A stretch of DNA of 20,261 nt from assembly GCA_902802215.1 (NCBI GenBank), contig CADCLH010000023.1, positions 1 through 20,261 of the forward strand. The letters run 5' to 3'. The notes under the pieces were generated by a model. That model was not told where the DNA came from. It ran no database searches and saw nothing but the letters and a program-made list of their open reading frames with translations. Shown in pieces: positions 7,167 through 13,175 of the stretch; position 1 is the first letter of the stretch; each line of letters starts with the position of its first letter. The position numbers were made by a program, and so were the translations under genes. The DNA comes from Oscillospiraceae bacterium. Its GTDB lineage: Bacteria > Bacillota > Clostridia > Oscillospirales > Oscillospiraceae.

Positions 7167-8285
7167 TCAGAAATCTTTATACACGCGCGGCACGCGCCGG
7201 GAGACCGCGCACATCAGCTCGTAGGGGATGGTCCCCGCCGCGTCGGCCAGGGTGTCGAGGCTGCTCTCGACGCCGAAGATCTCCACCTCGCTGCCGACCC
7301 CGGCCTCGGGCCTCTCGGTCAGGTCGATCATGCACATGTCCATGCAGATGCTGCCGCGCTGCTCGGCAAAGCCGTCCCCCACCCGGAAGGCGCAGCGGTT
7401 GGACAGGCAGCGCAGCAGGCCGTCGGCGTAGCCCGCGCCGACAACGCCCATGCGCGTGGGCCGTTCGGTGACGAAGCGGCGGCCGTAGCTGACCGGGGTC
7501 CCGGCCGGATAGTGCTTGATGGTGCTCACGCGCGTCATGAAGCGCATGCAGGGCCGCAGGCCGAGCTTCCCCTCTGCGTCCCCGTAGCCGTAGAGCAGCA
7601 GGCCGGGGCGCACCATGTCCAGATCCATCTCCGGGTAGCGCAGCACCGCGCCCGAATTGGCGCAGTGGCGGATGGCAAAGGAGAAGCCGCCGCGCTCCAC
7701 CTCTCTGATCGTGTCGCAGAAGCGCCTGAACTGCGCGCGGGTGTAGGCCTCGCAGTCGGCTCCCACCTCGTCCGCGACGGCGAAGTGGGTGAACACGCCC
7801 TCGCAGTCGAGTCCCGGCAGACGCACGGCGCGCAGGATGTTTTCGGCGCCGTCCCCGCCGCAGAGAAAGCCCAGACGGGACATGCCCGTGTCCAGCGCGA
7901 TGTGGACCCGCAGCCTCCGCCCGAGGTGTACGCAGGCCGCCGAGAACTCCTCGGCCTTTTTGAGGTTCGTGACGGTCTGGGTGATGTCGTTGTCCGCCAG
8001 CAGGAACGTATACTCCGGCGGCGTGTGCCCGAGGATCAGCAGCGGCGCGGTGATCCCGCCGTCGCGCAGCTCCATCGCCTCGTCCAGACAGGACACGGCC
8101 AGATAGTCCGCCCCCTCGGCCTCCAGCGTCCGCGCGACCGCCAGCGCCCCGTGGCCGTAGGCGTTGGCCTTGACCACGCCGAGGAAGCGGCAGCCCTCCG
8201 GCAGGGCGGCGCGGATGGCCCGGTAGTTGTGACGGATGTTTTCCAGGCTGATCTCGGCCCAGGTCCTCTTTTCCAGCTGGCTCAC
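7167..8285 (-). CDS. alr: Alanine racemase
   Basis: A 372-aa PLP-dependent enzyme converting L-Ala to D-Ala for the ligase encoded next. The PLP lysine is K39 in VVKANAYGHG, and the second catalytic base is a Tyr (Y267) in PVSYGRR. Other family blocks are DTGMSRLGF, HCANSGA, VRPGLLLYGY, GYADGLLR and SICMDMCMIDLT. The start is GTG at 8285, with GAGGG about 8 bases upstream (8294-8298). The length and the immediate start of the TIM-barrel strand (RTWAEISLENIRHNY) agree with other Alr proteins. It is the first gene of the operon alr-ddl-phosphoesterase-unknown. Confidence 0.96.
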   Translation of the reverse strand: MSQLEKRTWAEISLENIRHNYRAIRAALPEGCRFLGVVKANAYGHGALAVARTLEAEGADYLAVSCLDEAMELRDGGITAPLLILGHTPPEYTFLLADNDITQTVTNLKKAEEFSAACVHLGRRLRVHIALDTGMSRLGFLCGGDGAENILRAVRLPGLDCEGVFTHFAVADEVGADCEAYTRAQFRRFCDTIREVERGGFSFAIRHCANSGAVLRYPEMDLDMVRPGLLLYGYGDAEGKLGLRPCMRFMTRVSTIKHYPAGTPVSYGRRFVTERPTRMGVVGAGYADGLLRCLSNRCAFRVGDGFAEQRGSICMDMCMIDLTERPEAGVGSEVEIFGVESSLDTLADAAGTIPYELMCAVSRRVPRVYKDF

Positions 8286-8320
8286 GCGAAGCGCCCTCTT
8301 TCATGGAACAAAGTATGGCT

Positions 8321-8349
8321 ATCATAGCATATGCCCGGGAAAACCGCAA
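8321..8349 (-). promoter_or_regulatory. Promoter of the alr operon
   Basis: On the minus strand: TTGCGG (8349-8344), 17 bp, TATGAT (8326-8321), with TGC before the -10 (extended -10). The -35 lies at the tip of the repeated 30-bp stem-loop at 8333-8362. Confidence 0.6.
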
Positions 8350-8362
8350 GGTTTTCCCGGGC
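8333..8362. repeat. 30-bp inverted repeat, copy 1 (GCAA loop)
   Basis: GCCCGGGAAAACC, loop GCAA, GGTTTTCCCGGGC: a perfect 13-bp stem with a GNRA-type loop on the plus strand. It is identical to copy 2 at 8516-8545. Confidence 0.9.
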
Positions 8363-8412
8363 TGCGGCCAAATACGCTCTCTGCTGGCAAGTCAGACTTG
8401 TAAGGGGGAATT

Positions 8413-8443
8413 GTGAAAGGGGGGCGGGGAGCCCCCCGTTCAC
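8413..8443. repeat. Hairpin in the 8286-8562 intergenic region
   Basis: GTGAA and GGGGGGC arms (8413-8425) pair with GCCCCCC and TTCAC (8431-8443), with one A/G mismatch between the two stem blocks. Confidence 0.7.
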
Positions 8444-8456
8444 GTTCAATCCACGC

Positions 8457-8490
8457 AAAAAGGGGAACTTTCAAAAAAGTTCCCCTTTTT
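8457..8490. terminator. Terminator-like hairpin downstream of the nucleotidyltransferase gene
   Basis: AAAAAGGGGAACTTT (8457-8471) pairs with AAAGTTCCCCTTTTT (8476-8490) around CAAA. The A/T tails make it a terminator on either strand. It is 73 bases past the minus-strand gene that ends at 8563 and probably ends the 11129-8563 operon. Confidence 0.7.
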
Positions 8491-8493
8491 GCC

Positions 8494-8517
8494 GCGCAAG
8501 CTGTCGACAGCTTGCGC
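8494..8517. repeat. Perfect 24-bp palindrome
   Basis: GCGCAAGCTG, TCGA, CAGCTTGCGC. It directly abuts copy 2 of the 30-bp repeat. Function unknown. Confidence 0.85.
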
Positions 8518-8545
8518 CCGGGAAAACCGCAAGGTTTTCCCGGGC
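8516..8545. repeat. 30-bp inverted repeat, copy 2 (GCAA loop)
   Basis: Identical in all 30 bases to copy 1 at 8333-8362; the two copies are 183 bases apart in direct orientation. Confidence 0.9.
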
Positions 8546-8562
8546 ATCGGTCATTAATCCGA

Positions 8563-9693
8563 TTATTCGCTGTTTTTCCTGTCCCGTCCGAGCAGCGCTC
8601 TGAGCCGCGCCCTTCTGCACTGTCTCCGGTAGTCCCTGTCCCCGGAGACGAAGGCCCGGATCAGGCGCCACACCCGGAATACCGGCGTCAGCGCGGGCTT
8701 CTCCCGCAGCACGGGGAAGGATTCGATCATGATCTCGCGGGAGGGGTGCAGCCAGGAGAGGAAATAGCCCCAGCGGCCCTTCTCGGCGATCCGGCTGTCG
8801 GCCTCGTTTTCCGCCGTCCCGAAGGTCCCGGAAAAGATCATATAGTCCAGCCGCTTCCGCTCCTCCGGCGTCAGCTCAGCCCCGTCGAAGAGCCGGAACG
8901 CGAGGCTCCGGTTTTTCCGCTCAAAGTCGGCGATGCCGAGCCTTTCGGCCTCCCGGGCGACATACGCTTCGTCGAGAGGCTTCGCGCGCAGGAACACATA
9001 GGTATCCAGCAGCGAGCGCAGTCCCGTCCCGCCGCCGGTATAGTGCTTGTACTCATGGGCGATCAGGTAGAGATAGAAGTCCTCGTCCGTGAAGCGGAGG
9101 CCGCACGCGCTCTCCCCGTCCGGGAGCAGCCGGTCCCTGACGTCGGCGTAGTACGCGTGCAGCTCCGACTCGGCGGCCTCGGAGAACAGCGTCCGGTGCA
9201 TCTCAAAGTGGCTGACCGGAAGCTTGGTGTAGGCGTCGTCGTGGAAGCAGCCGAAGCTGTCGGTCTGGAAGCCGAGGTCCTCCATGATCTGCCGGACGTC
9301 CCCGGCCCGGGGCGCGTCGAACAGGATGTCGACGTCCGCCATCTCCCGCATGCCGAAGCGGGGATAGAGCTCCTTTAAGACGGAGCCCTTGAGCGGCATG
9401 TGCCAGATGCCCGCCTCGTCCAGCTTTTCCCGCACGGCAGCACTGTCCGCTTCCAGCAGCGCGGCCTTTCGCTGCGCCAGCGCGACCGCCCTGACAAAGC
9501 GTTCGTCGCCGACGCCGGCCGTCTCCAGCGCCATGCCCGCGGCGGCGGCGAGCATGTGCGTCTGCGCGGCCTCGTACAGCCGCCCGAGCTCCATGGCCGC
9601 GACGCGCTGCGCGTCCGGCGTCTCCCGCCTGACCGCGCAGCCGGCCAGATATGCCGCGTCATCCATGGCGGCGCGGTATTCCTCTCTCGTCAT
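8563..9693 (-). CDS. Nucleotidyltransferase family protein (NTP_transf_5-like), last gene of the peptide-modification operon
   Basis: A 376-aa cytoplasmic protein. Residues about 98-126 contain MPLKGSVLKELYP then MREMADVDILFD, the K-G-x(n)-Y-P ... D-x-D layout of NTP_transf_5 proteins, a nucleotidyltransferase fold that would transfer NMP to a substrate. A later HFEMHRTLF matches the D/E-x-H block seen after the active site in this family. The C-terminal third is helical and basic (RRQCRRARLRALLGRDRK). I chose ATG 9693 because TGAGGA lies 7 bases upstream and the start overlaps the stop of the preceding gene as ATGA (9690-9693), a sign of translational coupling. Nucleotidyltransferases of this type accompany some lasso-peptide clusters, so a peptide-tailoring role is possible. 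The substrate is not known. Confidence 0.82.
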   Translation of the reverse strand: MTREEYRAAMDDAAYLAGCAVRRETPDAQRVAAMELGRLYEAAQTHMLAAAAGMALETAGVGDERFVRAVALAQRKAALLEADSAAVREKLDEAGIWHMPLKGSVLKELYPRFGMREMADVDILFDAPRAGDVRQIMEDLGFQTDSFGCFHDDAYTKLPVSHFEMHRTLFSEAAESELHAYYADVRDRLLPDGESACGLRFTDEDFYLYLIAHEYKHYTGGGTGLRSLLDTYVFLRAKPLDEAYVAREAERLGIADFERKNRSLAFRLFDGAELTPEERKRLDYMIFSGTFGTAENEADSRIAEKGRWGYFLSWLHPSREIMIESFPVLREKPALTPVFRVWRLIRAFVSGDRDYRRQCRRARLRALLGRDRKNSE

Positions 9694-10145
9694 GCCCGTT
9701 TCCTCACCCTGTTCCGACGCCGTCTCAGCAGCGCCGCGGCCTTGTCGCGCAGCCACAGAAACGGTCTGCGGACATAAAACAGATCCGTCCACACGCGCGC
9801 GTACAGCCGGTAGCCGGGGTCCGTGACCTCATGCCACCTGCCGCCGCGGTAAAAGCGGACGGCGACGCCGACCACCTGCCCGTGCGGGATGATCTCCCTC
9901 CACCAGCAGTTGTCGCCCGCGATGACATAGTCCTTTTCGCGCACGGCGATCACGCGGTGCAGCACGCCCTGCTGCTCCTCGCCGCGCACGTACAGCACGA
10001 GATCGCAGCGCTTTGCGGGTCTCTCAAGCCTGTGGATCTCCACGACGTCCCGCTTGCTGCGGAGCATGGGCAGCATGCTCGTCCCCCGCGGGACGCTCAG
10101 GTACATGCCGTGCCGTTCCAGCTGCTCGAGCTGTGCCTTACCCAT
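9690..10145 (-). CDS. S24/S26 peptidase-like protein (signal-peptidase fold)
   Basis: A 151-aa protein. Near the N-terminus, VPRGTSMLPMLRSKRDVVEI holds the family nucleophile (S23 in G-x-S-M-x-P-M). CDLVLYV, then GVLHRVIAV with H63 where many type I signal peptidases have Lys, then YVIAGDNC (74-80) complete the fold. A Ser-His pair is the pattern of the SipW/ER-type branch. There is no N-terminal membrane segment; the C-terminus has a weak hydrophobic patch (RLYARVWTDLFYV) and is very basic (RRRRNRVRKRA). The ATG at 10145 overlaps the end of the PqqD-like gene by 8 bases. The operon setting suggests it could be the protease that removes the leader of the small peptides at 11296-11771. That is inference; it could also be inactive or act on other proteins. 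Confidence 0.78.
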   Translation of the reverse strand: MGKAQLEQLERHGMYLSVPRGTSMLPMLRSKRDVVEIHRLERPAKRCDLVLYVRGEEQQGVLHRVIAVREKDYVIAGDNCWWREIIPHGQVVGVAVRFYRGGRWHEVTDPGYRLYARVWTDLFYVRRPFLWLRDKAAALLRRRRNRVRKRA

Positions 10146-10398
10146 CGATGGCCCCGATTGTGCGCAGCTCGGCCAGCGCCTTCTTCACGTCCGCGGCGAT
10201 GCGCTCCTCCGGGGCGTCGAAGCGCTTTTTCATGGCCTCGACGATCTGTTCCTCGGTCGTGTCCTGCCGCAGCAGCTCGAGGATCGCGCCCAGGGTCCTG
10301 TTGCCGCGCACCATGCCCGCAAACTCCGAGCCGCCCGCCGGTACCAGCAGGGTCTCGTTTCCCGACGTGCGGGCGATGTAATTCTTCCGTAAACGCAT
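10138..10398 (-). CDS. PqqD-like peptide-binding protein (RiPP recognition element)
   Basis: An 86-aa protein. After MRLRKNYIARTSGNETLLVPAGG (a beta-hairpin-like start) it has F-A-G-M-V-R-G-N-R-T-L-G-A-I-L-E-L-L, where PqqD proteins have the 'N-x-T-x-x-I-x-x-L' helix, then TEEQIVEAMKKRFD and a winged-helix C-terminus (DVKKALAELRTIGAI). PqqD-like domains bind leader peptides and present them to modifying enzymes. The ATG at 10398 lies 5 bases after the kinase stop; the AAGG in that stop region is the only ribosome binding site candidate. Its position between the kinase and the peptidase supports a leader-binding role for the 50-aa peptides upstream. Confidence 0.85.
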   Translation of the reverse strand: MRLRKNYIARTSGNETLLVPAGGSEFAGMVRGNRTLGAILELLRQDTTEEQIVEAMKKRFDAPEERIAADVKKALAELRTIGAIDG

Positions 10399-10403
10399 AC
10401 TCG

Positions 10404-11129
10404 TCAGCCTTTCATCGTTTGATAGGACAATTCCGCCGCCTCGAGCTCCATGTTGCAGCCCAGGCGGTAAAAGCTCGTCTGAAGCCGCCCGATCAGATCC
10501 ATGGTCTTCTCCATGGCCTCGGCGTCGTAGGGCCGGTAGAACTGCTGCAGGAGCATGGGCCAGGCCTCCGACTTGGTGATGGGGCGGATCGTGTTTTCTT
10601 CGCTGCGCTCCAGGATGCAGATGGCCCGGAGCGGCACATGCGTGTTCGTGTTGAGCCGGTGCTTGCCGTCCCAGGGGGTGCCGTAGACCTCGGCCGACCC
10701 GTCGGGGCGGATGTGCACCATCGGCTTGTCGTCGTTGACCATGACCGCGCGCTCGCCCAGCAGCTGCCGCCACAGGCGGGCGTGGGTGCTCTTGCCCGTT
10801 CCGCTCTTGGCGCAGAAGACGTAGCACGCGCCGTCCACCGCGACTGCCGAGCCGTGCAGCATGACCGTGTCCCAGAACGGCGTCCGCTCCGCGAGCCGCT
10901 TGTAGATGACGGCCAGCTCGAGGTAGTCCGGCGGCAGGAATTCGGAATCCGGCAGCTCCGGATAGTTCTCTCTGGCTTTCCGCAGGATCTCCGTCAGCTC
11001 CTCCGTCGACACCGAGAGCGTGAGCTCCGGCTCCGCGTCCGTGCGGTAGTCCTCGCAGAGCAGCTGTACGGTCTCATAATTCGATTCGATGGCGATGTCG
11101 TGTCCCGCGATGCGATAGACTCCCGTCAT
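10404..11129 (-). CDS. HPr-kinase-like protein (HprK C-terminal domain family)
   Basis: A 241-aa protein with no HprK N-terminal DRTGG-type domain of full HPr kinases. The catalytic half has MLHGSAVAV (H92), the P-loop AKSGTGKST (107-115), NDDKP (132-136) at the place of the HprK acidic pair, and GTPWDGK (150-156). These agree with the HprK/P fold, which phosphorylates Ser or Thr. True HPr kinase has a GESGIGKSE-type loop and a C-terminal signature that I do not see, so carbon-catabolite control is unlikely. HprK-like enzymes in lasso-peptide clusters (for example PadeK of paeninodin) phosphorylate the precursor. The ATG at 11129 has GGGGGAG just upstream. It is first in the operon kinase-PqqD-peptidase-nucleotidyltransferase with its own promoter at 11192-11220. 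Confidence 0.82.
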   Translation of the reverse strand: MTGVYRIAGHDIAIESNYETVQLLCEDYRTDAEPELTLSVSTEELTEILRKARENYPELPDSEFLPPDYLELAVIYKRLAERTPFWDTVMLHGSAVAVDGACYVFCAKSGTGKSTHARLWRQLLGERAVMVNDDKPMVHIRPDGSAEVYGTPWDGKHRLNTNTHVPLRAICILERSEENTIRPITKSEAWPMLLQQFYRPYDAEAMEKTMDLIGRLQTSFYRLGCNMELEAAELSYQTMKG

Positions 11130-11191
11130 CTCTCCCCCTCATCCTCTCCCGTGCGGCGGCTGTTATCCGGCACGATATTATGTTAATCTGA

Positions 11192-11220
11192 ATTATAGGC
11201 CAGACGCGGGCAAAAAGCAA
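11192..11220 (-). promoter_or_regulatory. Promoter of the kinase-PqqD-peptidase-nucleotidyltransferase operon
   Basis: On the minus strand: TTGCTT (11220-11215), 17 bp, TATAAT (11197-11192). It lies about 60 bases before the kinase ATG and after the terminator of peptide gene 1. Confidence 0.75.
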
Positions 11221-11244
11221 GCCCTTTCCCGCCGGAGCGCATGA

Positions 11245-11283
11245 CAAAAGGGAGGCCGGCGCTTTCCGCCCGCCTCCCTTTTG
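11245..11283 (-). terminator. Terminator after peptide gene 1
   Basis: On the minus strand, CAAAAGGGAGGC/GCCTCCCTTTTG arms (11272-11283 with 11245-11256) and an inner GGCG/CGCC pairing form a long stem ending in TTTTG. It separates the peptide transcript from the kinase promoter. Confidence 0.7.
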
Positions 11284-11295
11284 CCGATAAACGCT

Positions 11296-11448
11296 TCACG
11301 GAATCTGGTTATTGGTCCCGACCGGGTTCCCCTGGATCGTCACGGTCTGTCCGCTGCCTGCGAAGGTGACCCCCTGCTGTGCCGTCGACAGCACGTCGTC
11401 CACCTCGAACGAAATGACCTCCATCTTCAGCGCCTCATACTTCTCCAT
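11296..11448 (-). CDS. 50-aa putative precursor peptide 1
   Basis: A short gene read directly: ATG 11448, TGA ending at 11296, with a full GGAGGTG site 7 bases upstream (11456-11462). The first 20 residues are MEKYEALKMEVISFEVDDVL, acidic and leader-like. The last 30 are Gly/Gln/Thr/Asn-rich and lack Cys: QQGVTFAGSGQTVT, then NPVGTNNQIP. It shares 15 of 20 leader residues but only 10 of 30 later residues with peptide 2, counted by eye. That contrast, its own promoter and terminator, and the adjacent kinase and PqqD genes support a modified-peptide precursor. Ser and Thr in the second half are candidate phosphorylation sites. The cleavage point and final product are unknown; a small structural or regulatory peptide is an alternative. 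Confidence 0.78.
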   Translation of the reverse strand: MEKYEALKMEVISFEVDDVLSTAQQGVTFAGSGQTVTIQGNPVGTNNQIP

Positions 11449-11511
11449 TCCGTTTCACCTCCCCCATGTGAGAAATGGCTTGTTGTTATGTATGACATCT
11501 TATGTAACCGT

Positions 11512-11540
11512 ATTGTAACATGCTCGATTGTAAATTGCAA
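11512..11540 (-). promoter_or_regulatory. Promoter of peptide gene 1
   Basis: On the minus strand: TTGCAA (11540-11535), 17 bp, TACAAT (11517-11512), about 64 bases before the ATG at 11448. Confidence 0.65.
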
Positions 11541-11565
11541 GACCTTTGGGAAAAATATTTACATA

Positions 11566-11603
11566 AAAATTGCGAGGCGGGCTTCTGCCCGCCTCGCAAT
11601 TTT
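11566..11603 (-). terminator. Strong terminator after peptide gene 2
   Basis: A perfect 17-bp stem, AAAATTGCGAGGCGGGC (11566-11582) with GCCCGCCTCGCAATTTT (11587-11603), and a four-base loop. On the minus strand it runs out into TTTTTATG. It lies 15 bases past the stop of peptide gene 2. Confidence 0.9.
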
Positions 11604-11618
11604 CTGATGGTCCTGCTC

Positions 11619-11771
11619 TCAGCCTGTACCGACGGCGGTGCCGCCGTTGGTCTGTCGTCCCGTCGTCGCTTGTCCGCTCCCGGCGACAGCAACTCCGGTG
11701 ACCGTCTGACCCAGCACGTCGTCCACCTCGAAGGCGATGACCTGCATCTCCAGTTTCTCGTATCTCTCCAT
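11619..11771 (-). CDS. 50-aa putative precursor peptide 2
   Basis: ATG 11771, TGA ending at 11619, GGAGGTG at 11779-11785. The bases from the ribosome binding site into the first codons (GGAGGTGAAACGGAATGGAG) are identical to those of peptide gene 1, so the two genes are a duplication. The leader half is MERYEKLEMQVIAFEVDDVL. The second half is Gly/Thr/Val/Gln-rich: TGVAVAGSGQATTG and then TNGGTAVGTG, without Cys, Ser-rich tracts or aromatic residues. The shared AGSGQ (30-34) is the only strong conservation after the leader. It is first in the array, with its own extended -10 promoter and a strong terminator. As for peptide 1, function as a precursor is inferred from sequence layout and neighbours. 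Confidence 0.78.
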   Translation of the reverse strand: MERYEKLEMQVIAFEVDDVLGQTVTGVAVAGSGQATTGRQTNGGTAVGTG

Positions 11772-11823
11772 TCCGTTTCACCTCCCGGGAAAGGGTCGTG
11801 TGTTCCGACTTTCTTACGCCTTT

Positions 11824-11852
11824 ACTATAACAAATGCGCACGCCGCCCGCAA
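11824..11852 (-). promoter_or_regulatory. Promoter of peptide gene 2
   Basis: On the minus strand: TTGCGG (11852-11847), 17 bp, TATAGT (11829-11824), with TGT before the -10 (extended -10). It is about 53 bases upstream of the ATG at 11771. Confidence 0.65.
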
Positions 11853-11916
11853 GTCTTTTTTAAACAAAAATTCATAAATTGTTTTGTCAAAAACGCCGTA
11901 TTCGTCCAAAGCGGTC

Positions 11917-12582
11917 TTATCGGACCGCCGCGCCGCGCTCCCCGGCGGCGCCGCTGATCTTCAGGCAGACCTCGACGCCGCGGTCGAGGTGCTTGACGAA
12001 GGTGCGCGCGTCGTCGAGCGAGCCCACGATGCAGCCGTAGTGGGTCGGGACGGCGGTGTGCGGGCGGATCGCGTTGACGAAGGCCGCGGCCTCCTCGGCG
12101 TTCATCGTGTAGGTGCCGCCGATCGGGACCAGCGCGATCGTGCAGTACACCGCCTCGCCCTCGGGGATGCGGTCGGTGTCGCCGGCGATGTAGATGTGCT
12201 CCGGCCCGATCTCCAGCACGTAGCCGAGCCAGCCGTTCTTTTTCGGGTGGTTGGGCTTGTTCGTGTTGTAGGCGGGCACGCCCTCGATCTCGATCCCGCG
12301 CAGGCACAGGGTCTCCTCCGCCTCGATGGTGGCCAGGTGGTCCGGCTCGATCCCGGCGGCGAGGGCCTCCTTTTTCATCGAGCCCGGGCACACGTAGACC
12401 GTGTCGGGCTTCGCGGCCTTTTTAAAATCCTCGGGCGAGAAGTGGTCGTAGTGCGGGTGGGTGAAGAGGATGAGGTCTGCGTCGTGCGCCGCCTCCGTCA
12501 GGCGGAAGGGGTCGACATAGACGACGGTCTTGCCGCCGATGCGGATGCTGCTGTGGGCGTTGACGGTGATCTGATCGAGCAT
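11917..12582 (-). CDS. MBL-fold metal-dependent hydrolase (UPF0173/UlaG-like)
   Basis: A 221-aa metallo-beta-lactamase-fold hydrolase. The metal motif is THPHYDHF (41-48; H-x-H-x-D-H), followed by IAGDTD and PTHYG, which supply the remaining ligands. SSIRIGGKTVVYVDPF at the start is the beta-sheet opening typical of the UlaG-like branch. The substrate is not predictable from sequence. The ATG at 12582 has AAGGAGG upstream, placed in the 10-base gap after tdk, so it is co-transcribed with udk and tdk. A weak hairpin, GCGGTC/GACCGC (11911-11928), spans its stop codon and may help termination before the peptide genes. It is not obviously part of the peptide locus, which starts from its own promoter about 70 bases further on. 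Confidence 0.9.
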   Translation of the reverse strand: MLDQITVNAHSSIRIGGKTVVYVDPFRLTEAAHDADLILFTHPHYDHFSPEDFKKAAKPDTVYVCPGSMKKEALAAGIEPDHLATIEAEETLCLRGIEIEGVPAYNTNKPNHPKKNGWLGYVLEIGPEHIYIAGDTDRIPEGEAVYCTIALVPIGGTYTMNAEEAAAFVNAIRPHTAVPTHYGCIVGSLDDARTFVKHLDRGVEVCLKISGAAGERGAAVR

Positions 12583-12592
12583 GCTGTCCTCC

Positions 12593-13174
12593 TTATTCCT
12601 GCTGCTGTTTCCGGATTCTGTCCTTCCAGCACTTGTGGCACATGGCGATATAGCGGTCGTTGCCGCCGAGCAGCACCTGGTCGCCCTGGGTGGTGACGCG
12701 GCCGTTTTCGTCGATGCGGGCGTTGACCGTGGCCTTGCGCCCGCAGGCGCAGACCGTCTTGATCTCGGTCAGGGAGTCGGCCAGCTCCATCAGCCGCTGC
12801 GCGCCGGGGAAGAAGTGCGTGAGGAAGTCGGTGCGCAGGCCGAAGCACAGGACCGGCAGGTCCTCGTCGTCCACGAGCTCGCGCAGCTGGTCGATCTGGG
12901 CGGGGGTGAAGAACTGGGCCTCGTCGGCGATGATGACGTCGTGCCGCCCGACCTTATGATATTCCTCGATGATATCGGCCTCGGGCGTGATGATCTGCGC
13001 CGTGGCCGACAGGCCGATGCGGCTCTTGACCACGTCCGCGCCGTCGCGCGTGTCGACGCTGGGCTTGATGAGCCAGACCGTCATGCCCAGCTCCTCGTAG
13101 TTGAACTTGGTGATCAGGGCCTGGGCCGACTTCGACGAGCCCATCGCGCCGTATTTGAAATAGAGCTTGGCCAT
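12593..13174 (-). CDS. tdk: Thymidine kinase (type II)
   Basis: A 193-aa enzyme that phosphorylates thymidine to dTMP with ATP in pyrimidine salvage. Motifs: P-loop GAMGSSKSAQAL (9-20), IIADEAQFF with the Walker B aspartate and catalytic Glu, FGLRTDF (FGL/DF lasso), and a structural zinc site made by CACG and C-H-K-C near the C-terminus (MCHKCWKDR). Length is normal for type II TK. The first Ser of SSKS replaces the Gly of the usual M-x-S-G-K-S loop; this may be tolerated but is worth noting. The ATG at 13174 lies one base after the udk stop, so the two salvage kinases are tightly coupled. Confidence 0.95.
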   Translation of the reverse strand: MAKLYFKYGAMGSSKSAQALITKFNYEELGMTVWLIKPSVDTRDGADVVKSRIGLSATAQIITPEADIIEEYHKVGRHDVIIADEAQFFTPAQIDQLRELVDDEDLPVLCFGLRTDFLTHFFPGAQRLMELADSLTEIKTVCACGRKATVNARIDENGRVTTQGDQVLLGGNDRYIAMCHKCWKDRIRKQQQE

Positions 13175-13175
13175 G

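Noticed and set aside
261..8285. Possible vancomycin-resistance (van) cluster because VanY-like, Ddl and Alr genes are near each other
   Set aside because: VanH, VanX, VanR and VanS are absent, the genes are in different transcripts, and the ligase omega-loop looks like a normal D-Ala-D-Ala enzyme.
8333..8545. CRISPR array
   Set aside because: Only two repeats, perfectly palindromic, separated by 153 bases of structured DNA; no cas genes.
8413..9378. 321-aa plus-strand open frame starting in the hairpin region
   Set aside because: It runs antisense through the nucleotidyltransferase gene, begins within repeats and has no recognisable domain.
8563..11771. Ordinary lasso-peptide cluster
   Set aside because: Kinase, PqqD and nucleotidyltransferase fit, but there is no asparagine-synthetase-like cyclase or transglutaminase-like B2 protease, and the peptides lack the lasso leader pattern and an acidic ring-closing residue near the start of the second half.
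11917..12582. MBL-fold hydrolase as part of the peptide system
   Set aside because: It is coupled to tdk and udk, and the peptide genes start from a separate promoter after it.
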